Made by a program: the position numbers and the translations under genes. Below the pieces are notes generated by a model, which worked only from the letters and a program-made list of their open reading frames with translations, had not been told where the DNA came from and did no database searches. A stretch of DNA of 12,974 nucleotides from JASBZA01 sp964345295. Lineage in GTDB: Bacteria; Bacillota; Clostridia; Saccharofermentanales; Fastidiosipilaceae. Shown in pieces: positions 1 through 6,516 of this stretch. Numbering within the stretch: position 1 is the stretch's first letter; each line of letters begins with the position of its first letter. The DNA is taken from NCBI GenBank assembly GCA_964345295.1, contig CAYFQG010000033.1, positions 1 to 12,974 of the forward strand, in the 5' to 3' direction.

Positions 1-577
1 CATAGCTGAACATCTCATCTTGCTCAAGTCTGGGCGCCACCGTCGTGCCCCAGTCATAGGTATCGACCGTCACTTGACCTCGGTAAGGGTAGGCTTCTTC
101 TCGGTTTTCCCGCATAATAATCTTGCGGCAATAAGGGTCCACTACACCCTTGGTCCTGTCAAAGTAAAGTCCCCGCCCGGGATTATAGTCTCCATCCAGA
201 CGGAAACAATATTCCAAGTCCAAAATGTCCAGCCCGAAGACAATCATGGAGTAGACATCCCCTACCCGGTACTTGTCCGGAAAAGGGATAATAGCAAATG
301 GCTTTTCCTGATTTTTCTTAAAAAGTACCAAATCAATAGCCGTAGCCCCTTCGGAGTGAACCGTAAAGCTCACTCCGCCGGGCAAGGCTACGGCTCCGTT
401 CTGAAGATAAAAGCCCGGCCGAATGGGAAAGTCATACCAGATTTCCTGGGGCGAAAGGTTCTTTCCCCTCTGCCTGGACCAGGCTTGGTCGATTTCTTCA
501 CCGGTCAGGATGTCTCCCTTGTCCCGGTCTAAAGTCCTGCCTAAGTCCAAAATCCTGTCTTCAAAATCCGTATTCAT
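1..577 (-). CDS. Glycogen debranching enzyme / isoamylase-type GH13 protein, N-terminal part (cut by window edge)
   Basis: Reading from ATG at 577 to the left edge gives 192 residues with no stop; the rest lies outside the window. The fragment looks like the N-terminal carbohydrate-binding (CBM48 / isoamylase N) domain of GlgX/TreX-type enzymes, which hydrolyse alpha-1,6 branches of glycogen in the cytoplasm. Visible landmarks are GGVSFTVHSEGATAIDLVLF at about 67-86, the turn YRVGDVY at about 103-109, YCFRLDGDYNPGRG at about 123-136 and the typical VVDPYCRKI at about 145-153. The GH13 barrel with its catalytic residues would follow beyond the edge. A GAGGGA ribosome site sits about 7 bases before the ATG. 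The gene starts 41 bases after the thrS stop with no visible terminator, so co-transcription is likely. GlgX against another branch-cleaving or branch-making GH13 member cannot be settled from this piece. Confidence 0.82.
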   Translation of the reverse strand, partial: MNTDFEDRILDLGRTLDRDKGDILTGEEIDQAWSRQRGKNLSPQEIWYDFPIRPGFYLQNGAVALPGGVSFTVHSEGATAIDLVLFKKNQEKPFAIIPFPDKYRVGDVYSMIVFGLDILDLEYCFRLDGDYNPGRGLYFDRTKGVVDPYCRKIIMRENREEAYPYRGQVTVDTYDWGTTVAPRLEQDEMFSY

Positions 578-618
578 AAAAAGTCCCTCGTTTCGTCGGG
601 CCGGGCTACTGTGCGTTT

Positions 619-2550
619 TTACTCAAACAAGTCCAGGAAAGCCGAGCTCATCTGACGGCTGTGGATTTCTTCACCCAGCTTATCGGCAAATTCGGCCAAG
701 TCTAAGACCTTGGTCTTCTCTTTATCGCGCAGTCTCAAGGCAAGGGTCTTATCTTCCATCTCGCGGTCACCGATGACCAGCATGTAAGGAATCCTCTCCA
801 CCTGGGCCTGACGTACTTTCCAGCCTGTTTTTTCATTACGGTCGTCGATATGAACTCTGATGCCATGTTCCTTCAAGACCTTTTCAATCTCTTGGGCATA
901 GGCCAGGTGGCGGTCCGTGATAGGTAGGATTCGAACCTGTTCGGGTGCCAGCCAAGCGGGGAACTTGCCGCCGAAGTGCTCAATCAAGATGGCCATGAAG
1001 CGCTCGATAGAACCGTAGACCACACGGTGAATCATAATAGGTCTATGCTTCTCGCCGTCCTGGCCGACATATTCAGCTTCAAAACGTTGCGGTAACTGGA
1101 AGTCCAGCTGGATCGTAGCACATTGCCAAGTTCTGCCTAAAGAGTCTTCCAGGTGGAAATCCAGCTTGGGTCCGTAGAAAGCACCGTCACCTTCGTTTAC
1201 AACATAAGGCATATCGATTTCTTTCATGGCGTCTTCCAAAGCTTCAATAGCCATATTCCACTCTTCGTCCGTACCCATAGAGTCTTCCGGTCTGGTCGAC
1301 AGCTCAACATGGTACACAAAACCGAAGTTCTTATAGACCTCATCGATCAAGCGAATGACGCCTTCAATCTCATCTTTTACCTGGTCGGGTGTCATGAAGA
1401 TATGGGCATCGTCCTGGTGGAAGGCACGGACACGTGTCAAGCCGTGCATTTGGCCGGACTTCTCATGGCGGTGAACCAAGCCGACTTCGGCTAAGCGTAA
1501 GGGCAGGTCTCTATAAGAGTGCGGCTCGGAATTATATACCAGAAGGCTGCCGGGGCAGTTCATGGGCTTGATGGCAAAGTCCTCGTCATCAATCTTCGTC
1601 GTATACATATTGTCTTTATAGTGGTCCCAGTGACCGGACTTCTCCCACAAAGAACGGTTCAGCATAATAGGTGTCTCAATCATCTGATAGCCTTCGCGAT
1701 CGTGGAGTTCCTGCCAGTACTGCATGAGGCTGTTTTTGATAATCATGCCGTTAGGAAGGAAGAAGGGAAAACCCGGTCCCTCGTCCATGAGCGTAAAGAG
1801 TCGCATCTCCTTACCCAGGCGGCGGTGGTCGCGTTTTTTGGCCTCTTCAATCCGGGCCAGATGCGCATCCAGCTCGGCCTTCTTGGGGTAAGACGTACCG
1901 TAGATTCTGGTCAGCATCTGCCTATGCTCATCGCCTCTCCAGTAAGCACCGGCTATAGATGTCAGTTTAAGGGCCTTGACCGGCTTCACGTTCATCAGGT
2001 GAGGGCCGGCACAAAGATCGATAAATTCGCCTTGCTGATAGAAGCTGATGGGCTCACCTTCGGGTAAATCTTCAATCAACTCTACCTTATAAGGCTGGTT
2101 CTTCTCTTTAAAATATTCAATGGCCTCTTCTCTGGGCTTTTCGAAACGACTGATTTCGAGCTTTTCTTTAACGATTTTTTTCATCTCTTTTTCGATCTGG
2201 TCCAGGTTCTCTTCCAGGAGCGGCTCGGCAAATTCGATGTCATAGTAAAAACCGTCTTTAATAGCAGGTCCTATAGCCAGTTTGGCGTCCGGATACAGTC
2301 TTAAGACCGCCTGGGCCAAAATATGGGAACTGGTATGCCAAAAAGCATGGCGTCCTTCGGGGTCGTCAAAACTTACAATCTCAACCTCGGCATCGTGGTC
2401 TACCACTGTTCTAAGGTCAACCGGCTCGCCGTCCACCTTGCCGGCATAGGCGTTTCTGGCCAGGCCTTCGCTAATGTCTTTGGCAATGTCATAGACCGAC
2501 ATGGGCTTGGCATATTCTTTTACCGACCCGTCTTTTAAAGTAATTTTCAT
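619..2550 (-). CDS. thrS: Threonyl-tRNA synthetase
   Basis: This class II aminoacyl-tRNA synthetase charges tRNA-Thr with threonine in the cytosol. From ATG at 2550 it is 643 residues, close to the E. coli length (642). An upstream TTG at 2571 is in frame, but it would put the perfect GGGGAGG ribosome site inside the coding region, so 2550 is preferred. Domains in order: TGS at about 1-60; the editing domain with zinc-type ligands H72, H76 (HTSSH), C180 and H184 (CAGPH); the catalytic core from about 240 with motif 2 around RVRAFHQDDAHIF and zinc ligands C332 (MNCPGS), H383 and H508 (MIHRVVYGSIERF); and the anticodon-binding domain from about 535, with NEKTGWKVRQAQVERIPYM. All key residues are present, so an active, editing-competent enzyme is expected. 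It is preceded by a threonine-type T-box leader and followed closely by a debranching enzyme gene. Confidence 0.97.
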   Translation of the reverse strand: MKITLKDGSVKEYAKPMSVYDIAKDISEGLARNAYAGKVDGEPVDLRTVVDHDAEVEIVSFDDPEGRHAFWHTSSHILAQAVLRLYPDAKLAIGPAIKDGFYYDIEFAEPLLEENLDQIEKEMKKIVKEKLEISRFEKPREEAIEYFKEKNQPYKVELIEDLPEGEPISFYQQGEFIDLCAGPHLMNVKPVKALKLTSIAGAYWRGDEHRQMLTRIYGTSYPKKAELDAHLARIEEAKKRDHRRLGKEMRLFTLMDEGPGFPFFLPNGMIIKNSLMQYWQELHDREGYQMIETPIMLNRSLWEKSGHWDHYKDNMYTTKIDDEDFAIKPMNCPGSLLVYNSEPHSYRDLPLRLAEVGLVHRHEKSGQMHGLTRVRAFHQDDAHIFMTPDQVKDEIEGVIRLIDEVYKNFGFVYHVELSTRPEDSMGTDEEWNMAIEALEDAMKEIDMPYVVNEGDGAFYGPKLDFHLEDSLGRTWQCATIQLDFQLPQRFEAEYVGQDGEKHRPIMIHRVVYGSIERFMAILIEHFGGKFPAWLAPEQVRILPITDRHLAYAQEIEKVLKEHGIRVHIDDRNEKTGWKVRQAQVERIPYMLVIGDREMEDKTLALRLRDKEKTKVLDLAEFADKLGEEIHSRQMSSAFLDLFE

Positions 2551-2558
2551 TTTATAAT

Positions 2559-2565
2559 CCTCCCC
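2559..2565 (-). promoter_or_regulatory. Ribosome binding site that fixes the thrS start
   Basis: On the minus strand GGGGAGG lies eight bases before ATG at 2550. It argues against the longer in-frame TTG start at 2571, which would be translated through the site. Confidence 0.85.
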
Positions 2566-2618
2566 AATCAATCTTTATATAGTATTTATTTTTCCTATTC
2601 TTCTCCGAGGATTCCTAA

Positions 2619-2659
2619 TAAAAAACCCTCGGGCATTCGGATACGAACTGCCCAAGGGT
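2619..2659 (-). terminator. Regulated intrinsic terminator of the thrS T-box
   Basis: On the minus strand ACCCTTGGGCA (2649-2659) pairs with TGCCCGAGGGT (2625-2635). The stem extends through TTCG/CGAA around a four-base loop and is followed by a run of six T at 2620-2625. Its 5' arm overlaps the antiterminator partner CACCCTT, which is the exclusive fold expected of a T-box switch. Confidence 0.9.
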
Positions 2660-2795
2660 GCTTATCTTATCTAAACACGGTTCCACCTTGTTCTTTAACT
2701 TCATTTACCTTCGTCTCGTGAAGGGGCCGGGACCATTTCACCGAAGTCCTGCTCTTCCAAGCCTTGCTCCCGCTCCCTGGTACCTGCTCCGGAGT

Positions 2796-2798
2796 GGT
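2796..2798 (-). promoter_or_regulatory. Likely T-box specifier codon ACC (Thr)
   Basis: ACC on the minus strand is followed by ACTCCGGAGC, whose CTCC can pair with GGAG at the 5' base of Stem I. Its position before the stem base and its identity (Thr) fit the downstream gene. Other ACC triplets occur in the leader, so this assignment is the best fit rather than proven. Confidence 0.6.
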
Positions 2799-2915
2799 AG
2801 GAATAATCCTCTTGCTATGAAAGACTTCCAGCCTCAGGTCTTTCTCTCTGGCGATAGGCCTAAGCCTATCTGATAGCCTCTTAGGAAAATCCGTCTCCTT
2901 CAACGCTTTTGGGTC

Positions 2916-2921
2916 ATTATG
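2916..2921 (-). promoter_or_regulatory. Possible -10 element of the thrS leader
   Basis: CATAAT on the minus strand lies just upstream of the T-box leader, at the right distance for transcription to begin near 2905-2910. No convincing -35 hexamer is visible upstream, so this is a weak call. Read-through from the DUF1846 gene, which has no clear terminator in the 55 bases before this site, remains possible. Confidence 0.35.
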
Positions 2922-2975
2922 CTACAAATAAAAGGATAAATCCAGCACATCGGTTATGCTAGGCTAAATTTCTCC

Positions 2976-4499
2976 TCAATTGTTGTAGTATAAAGAATTG
3001 GAAGCAAAAACCGGATCCGAGGTCAGGTTGATGCCCAACTCTCGGCAAACCGCATCGTCCATCTTAGAAGGGATGACGGTCGAGTGGGCTTCACAGCCTC
3101 TAAGTTCTTTTAGCTGAATCAAAGCCGCTTCGGCCATGGGGTTGGTTGCTGCCGAAATACTCAGGGCCAGGAGAATCTCTTTGGCATCCAGGTAATGCAT
3201 CTTCTGACCGAAAATATTTTCTTTGAGGTAATGGATGGGTTCCAAAATAACCGGTGACAGGAGGTGCAAAGGATCGGCCAAACCGGCTATGCCTTTGGCC
3301 GCATTTAAAAGGCAGGCCGCTATGGAGGACATGGAATTGGATCCCTTGCCGGTTACAATGGTGCCGTCCGGAAGCTCCAAGGCAGTCGCCTGAGGGGTTT
3401 GATTCGCCTCGTAGTGTGTGCCCGGTCTTTCCAGAAGCCTTTGGGCGTATTCTCTGGCTGGCCTTACGACCGACCGGTCTTCTTCGGTCAATTGCATTTC
3501 ATCCATGAGGAGCTTGGCTCTCTGGGCCACCTCCGCCCCGATATTGCCTTTCTTATAATCACAGGCCAAATGGAAAGACCTTCTGATAATCTCCTGGTTG
3601 GCTGCTGCTTTGCAGACTTCGTCATCCGAAATACAAAAACCGGCCCGGTTGACCCCCATCTCAGTGGGCGAATGGAAAGGAATATCCTCTCCGTAGATTT
3701 TTTTCAAAATGCGTCTTAAAAGCGGGAACTGGTCGATGTCGCGGTTGTAATTGACTGCCGAAACACCGTAGGTTTCCAAGTGGAAGGGATCGATCATATT
3801 GACGTCCATAACGTCTGCCGTAGCCGCTTCGTAAGCCACATTGACCGGGTGTTTCAAGGGAAGGTTCCAGATGGGGAAAGTTTCAAATTTGGAGTAGCCG
3901 GCATTATTGCCTCTTTGGGTTTCGTGGTAAAGCTGGCTCAGACAGGTTCCCAGCTTACCGGAGTTGGGTCCGGGAGCGGTTAGCACCACAAGTTTACGAC
4001 TGGTGGGAACAAAGGTATTTTGGCCGTAACCCGAAGAAGAAACAATGGTATCAACGTCCAAAGGATAACCCTCGGTATAGGCATGGGTATAGACTTGAAT
4101 ATTGCGGCGCTTCAAGCGATTCATGAAAACTTTGGCCGCGTTTTGGCCGTTGTATCGGGTGATGATAACGCTGTTGACCATAAGGCCCCACTCGCGGAAC
4201 TCATCGATCATACGGAAAACTTCTTCGTCGTAGGTGATGCCGTAATCTCCGCGCACCCGGTTTTGCTCGATATCGCCGGCATAAACACAGATCAGCACTT
4301 CGGCATCGTCTTTAAGTTTCTGCAGAATCTTGACCTTGGCATCGGGATCGAAACCCGGCAAGACCCGCATGGCATGGAAGTCACCGGCCAATTTACCGCC
4401 GAACTCCAGATAAAGCTTATCGAAATCTTCGATTCGTTCACGAATGTAACGACTTTGCTCTTCCACGTACTGGGCATTGTTAAAGCCTATTTTCCCCAT
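2976..4499 (-). CDS. DUF1846 (UPF0371) family protein
   Basis: This 507-residue protein matches the DUF1846 / UPF0371 family in length and sequence character. Recognisable stretches are the N-terminal IGFNNAQYVEEQSRYIRERI (4-23), the segment EQNRVRGDYGITYDEEVFRM at about 78-97, the RYNGQNAA stretch at about 115-122, and the glycine-rich TAPGPNSGKLGTCLSQLYHE at about 174-193. The GPNSGKL loop resembles a phosphate-binding loop but is not a canonical Walker A. The family has no firmly established function that I know of, so none is assigned. No signal peptide or membrane span is seen, so it should be cytosolic. The ATG at 4499 is preceded by AAAGGGGACAGG. The gene is divergent from the P-loop protein at 4668, with both promoters in the 168-base gap. 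Confidence 0.88.
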   Translation of the reverse strand: MGKIGFNNAQYVEEQSRYIRERIEDFDKLYLEFGGKLAGDFHAMRVLPGFDPDAKVKILQKLKDDAEVLICVYAGDIEQNRVRGDYGITYDEEVFRMIDEFREWGLMVNSVIITRYNGQNAAKVFMNRLKRRNIQVYTHAYTEGYPLDVDTIVSSSGYGQNTFVPTSRKLVVLTAPGPNSGKLGTCLSQLYHETQRGNNAGYSKFETFPIWNLPLKHPVNVAYEAATADVMDVNMIDPFHLETYGVSAVNYNRDIDQFPLLRRILKKIYGEDIPFHSPTEMGVNRAGFCISDDEVCKAAANQEIIRRSFHLACDYKKGNIGAEVAQRAKLLMDEMQLTEEDRSVVRPAREYAQRLLERPGTHYEANQTPQATALELPDGTIVTGKGSNSMSSIAACLLNAAKGIAGLADPLHLLSPVILEPIHYLKENIFGQKMHYLDAKEILLALSISAATNPMAEAALIQLKELRGCEAHSTVIPSKMDDAVCRELGINLTSDPVFASNSLYYNN

Positions 4500-4538
4500 A
4501 AACCTGTCCCCTTTCTTTTATAAAAAAACAACCTGTGT

Positions 4539-4544
4539 ATTATA
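4539..4544 (-). promoter_or_regulatory. Probable -10 element for the DUF1846 gene
   Basis: A perfect TATAAT on the minus strand lies 39 bases before the ATG at 4499, in the divergent intergenic region. The -35 region 17 bases upstream (around CTACGA) is poor, so the promoter is either weak or dependent on another factor. Confidence 0.5.
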
Positions 4545-4602
4545 GAATTTTTCCCGAACTTTCGTAGTCCATGATTACACTCTTCTTAAAAATACGCAAA
4601 AT

Positions 4603-4632
4603 TTGTTCAGGGCCCCTTATTAGAGGTATAAT
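4603..4632 (+). promoter_or_regulatory. Sigma-A-type promoter for the P-loop kinase-like gene
   Basis: TTGTTC (4603-4608) and a perfect TATAAT (4627-4632) are separated by 18 bases. Transcription would begin near 4639, giving a leader of about 30 bases before ATG at 4668. It faces away from the DUF1846 promoter about 60 bases to its left. Confidence 0.7.
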
Positions 4633-4653
4633 ACACCGAATCTCAGGAAACAA

Positions 4654-4659
4654 TGGAGG
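4654..4659 (+). promoter_or_regulatory. Ribosome binding site that decides the start at 4668
   Basis: TGGAGG with an eight-base spacer to ATG at 4668. The alternative ATG at 4653 overlaps this site and has only a weaker AGGA before it. Confidence 0.75.
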
Positions 4660-4667
4660 TATTCATT

Positions 4668-6428
4668 ATGAAGACGGAATGGTCTTTAAGCAATGGCAAA
4701 GCCATTTTCAACTTTACCGAACGCTACTATTCATCCTTTGACCAGGTTTTGGACTCTGAGGCTTTTAGGTCTTTAATCGATCACTTTTTGACCGATGCGG
4801 AGGGCCAGGAATATTCTGAAATGTTCCGCCTGATTAAGTTCTACTTCCCGCAGCAAACCCGGGAGGCCAGGATTATGGCTATGACCCGCTTGGCCAAATT
4901 ACTGACTTCTATGAATATCCTGGAAATCAGCCAGTCTATTCCCGAGTTTCATAAAGCCTATGAAGACAGGGCCTCTATCTTACGCCTGGTAGAAGAGATT
5001 TATAAGTATTGGAGAAACTTCGAGCGTTATGCCGTCTTCTATGAGACCACGACCTCTGCCGGTTTGGCCACATCCTCTTTCCAGAATGCCAAAACCCGTT
5101 TCGACGAAATGCTCTTGGCACTTTATCGCGAAATCTCCGTAAACGTCGCCTTGGAGAAACCCAATGTTCTTCGCCAGATTAAGGCCGGTACCAATGTCGG
5201 CTTGGTCTGCAAGGAATACGTTTGGCCTATTCTCGAAGGTTACGAGAAACTGCGCTCTATCGCTTTTGTTAAGGGACTTATTTTGGAAACACCTTTCATT
5301 TCTTATCCTAAGCGTAATACCAGAACCGGTTTTTTCCCCGAACTTTTGCAAAATCCGCTCGAACGTATTGGCATTAACGATAACCACTTCTTCTGCTTCC
5401 CCTGCTTTGTGGGTGAGTACCTGGCCTTCGTTTATGTCCACAGAGACTATCTGACCCACGGTGTCTCTTTGGCCAACTTGTTCCAGCTGGCGACCGAAGA
5501 GCAAGTCTCCGGCAGAAAGCCCGATTTGATCTATGTTTTCGGCGGCGACAACCACCAGGAAGAACCTGAAGAAGGCTTCTACCACGATGAACGTAACGAC
5601 ATCATGGTCGGCTTCGTTTCCCACCACGATTGCTATGACTACTTTGGTTATATGAAGAAGATGATGCTGACCTTGCACAATGTCCGCCAGATTTCCAAGG
5701 GCAACCTCCCCATCCACGGCGCCATGGTCCACATCGTCCTTAAGAACGGCAAGCAGGCCAATGTCGTCATCATGGGCGACTCCAGTGCCGGCAAGTCCGA
5801 GAGTATTGAAGCTTTCCGTGCTTTGGCCAAAGACCACATTTCCGAAATGGACATTATTTTCGACGATATGGGTACCTTCCGTATTGACCCCGAAACCGAC
5901 CAAGTGCGAGGCTACGGTACAGAGATCGGTGCCTTCGTCCGCCTGGACGACCTGGATTCGGGTTACGCCTTCCAGGAATTAGACCGGTCCATCTTTATGA
6001 ACCCCGACAAGGTCAATGCCCGCCTCATCACACCTGTTGCGACTTACGACGAAATTATGGAAAGCCTCAAGGTCGATATCTTCGTCTACGCCAATAACTA
6101 CGAGCCGGTAGAGGAAGGCGAGAAAGCCATTAAGATTTTTGAAAACATGGAAGAAGCCTTACCGACCTTCGTCCAAGGCAAGCGTATGGCCAAGGGTACG
6201 ACCTCCGAGAAGGGTATCACCACGTCTTACTTCGCCAATCCTTTCGGCCCTGTCCAGAAGCAGCAAGAAACCGACGTTTTGATTGACCGCTTCTTCTCTA
6301 AGCTTTTCGAAAACGATGTTGTGGTCGGAACCTTGCGAACCCAATTAGGTGTTCCCGACAAGGCACAGGACGGACCTAAGTTGGCCGCTATAGACCTCTT
6401 CGATTTGATTAAGAGTTTGCCGGAATAA
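4668..6428 (+). CDS. PEP carboxykinase / HPr kinase-like P-loop protein, function unknown
   Basis: A 586-residue soluble protein. ATG at 4668 is chosen over an in-frame ATG at 4653 because TGGAGG (4654-4659) sits eight bases before it. The C-terminal half carries a P-loop GDSSAGKSES at about 370-379, very like the GDSGIGKSE loop of HPr kinase and related to the PEP carboxykinase loop. An acidic strand MDIIFDDMGTF follows at about 394-404. The N-terminal half is helical and unfamiliar; the middle has TRTGFF at about 218-223 and an aromatic and cysteine-rich stretch HFFCFPCF at 240-247. The fold suggests nucleotide-dependent phosphoryl transfer or a decarboxylase-like reaction, but the substrate is unknown. 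It is not ordinary PEP carboxykinase, because the rest of that enzyme's signature is not visible. Codons favour TTC, AAC, GAC and ATC more than in neighbouring genes, hinting at high expression. It is monocistronic, between its own promoter and a strong terminator. Confidence 0.75.
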   Translation: MKTEWSLSNGKAIFNFTERYYSSFDQVLDSEAFRSLIDHFLTDAEGQEYSEMFRLIKFYFPQQTREARIMAMTRLAKLLTSMNILEISQSIPEFHKAYEDRASILRLVEEIYKYWRNFERYAVFYETTTSAGLATSSFQNAKTRFDEMLLALYREISVNVALEKPNVLRQIKAGTNVGLVCKEYVWPILEGYEKLRSIAFVKGLILETPFISYPKRNTRTGFFPELLQNPLERIGINDNHFFCFPCFVGEYLAFVYVHRDYLTHGVSLANLFQLATEEQVSGRKPDLIYVFGGDNHQEEPEEGFYHDERNDIMVGFVSHHDCYDYFGYMKKMMLTLHNVRQISKGNLPIHGAMVHIVLKNGKQANVVIMGDSSAGKSESIEAFRALAKDHISEMDIIFDDMGTFRIDPETDQVRGYGTEIGAFVRLDDLDSGYAFQELDRSIFMNPDKVNARLITPVATYDEIMESLKVDIFVYANNYEPVEEGEKAIKIFENMEEALPTFVQGKRMAKGTTSEKGITTSYFANPFGPVQKQQETDVLIDRFFSKLFENDVVVGTLRTQLGVPDKAQDGPKLAAIDLFDLIKSLPE

Positions 6429-6456
6429 TAATTCGGTTAAACAAAACATCAGGCAC

Positions 6457-6492
6457 AAAAAAATGGCGAGAAACTTCTCGCCATTTTCTTTT
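6457..6492. terminator. Bidirectional intrinsic terminator between convergent genes
   Basis: AAAATGGCGAGA (6460-6471) pairs with TCTCGCCATTTT (6476-6487) around an AACT loop. It has an A-run on the left (6457-6463) and a T-rich tail on the right (6484-6492). It can therefore stop transcription arriving from the plus-strand gene ending at 6428 and from the minus-strand cluster ending at 6517. Confidence 0.9.
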
Positions 6493-6516
6493 GTCATGAA
6501 TTTGAAATAAGAGAAA

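Larger units (their letters stand above)
2619..2905 (-). ncRNA. T-box leader (threonine) controlling thrS
   Basis: The roughly 290-base untranslated leader of thrS carries the T-box signature AAGGTGGAACCGTG at 2676-2689 (minus strand). The antiterminator can be drawn directly: AAGG pairs with CCTT and GTG with CAC (partner CACCCTT at 2654-2660), leaving the TGGA bulge that reads the tRNA NCCA end and predicts discriminator base U. The competing terminator follows at 2620-2659. A CAGAGAG element of Stem I is at 2844-2850. The best specifier codon is ACC (Thr) at 2796-2798, near the base of Stem I, where GGAG (5') and CTCC (3') can close the helix. Uncharged tRNA-Thr should stabilise the antiterminator and raise thrS expression. 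Stem I is not fully canonical by eye: I do not find a clean AGTA/GAA pair, and a local GATAGGC/GCCTATC hairpin at 2853-2870 could be an insertion. A 78-codon open frame over this region (2667-2903) is taken as fortuitous. Confidence 0.88.

Noticed and set aside
20..532. A 170-codon plus-strand frame at the left edge
   Set aside because: Antisense to the debranching enzyme fragment, whose minus-strand reading matches a known domain and has a good ribosome site.
1519..2067. A 182-codon plus-strand frame inside thrS
   Set aside because: Antisense shadow of a complete, highly conserved synthetase; no independent start signals or recognisable domain.
2667..2903. A 78-codon minus-strand frame upstream of thrS as a leader peptide
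   Set aside because: It coincides with the T-box leader, including the specifier region and the T-box sequence, so its base pattern is explained by RNA structure.
4020..4523. A 167-codon plus-strand frame across the DUF1846 gene start
   Set aside because: Antisense to the DUF1846 gene and extends into the divergent promoter; no family resemblance.
4980..5903. A 307-codon open frame on the minus strand inside the plus-strand P-loop gene
   Set aside because: It lies wholly antisense to a gene with clear motifs, has no convincing ribosome site, and its composition (Val/Gly/Asp-rich) is what strong codon bias on the opposite strand produces.
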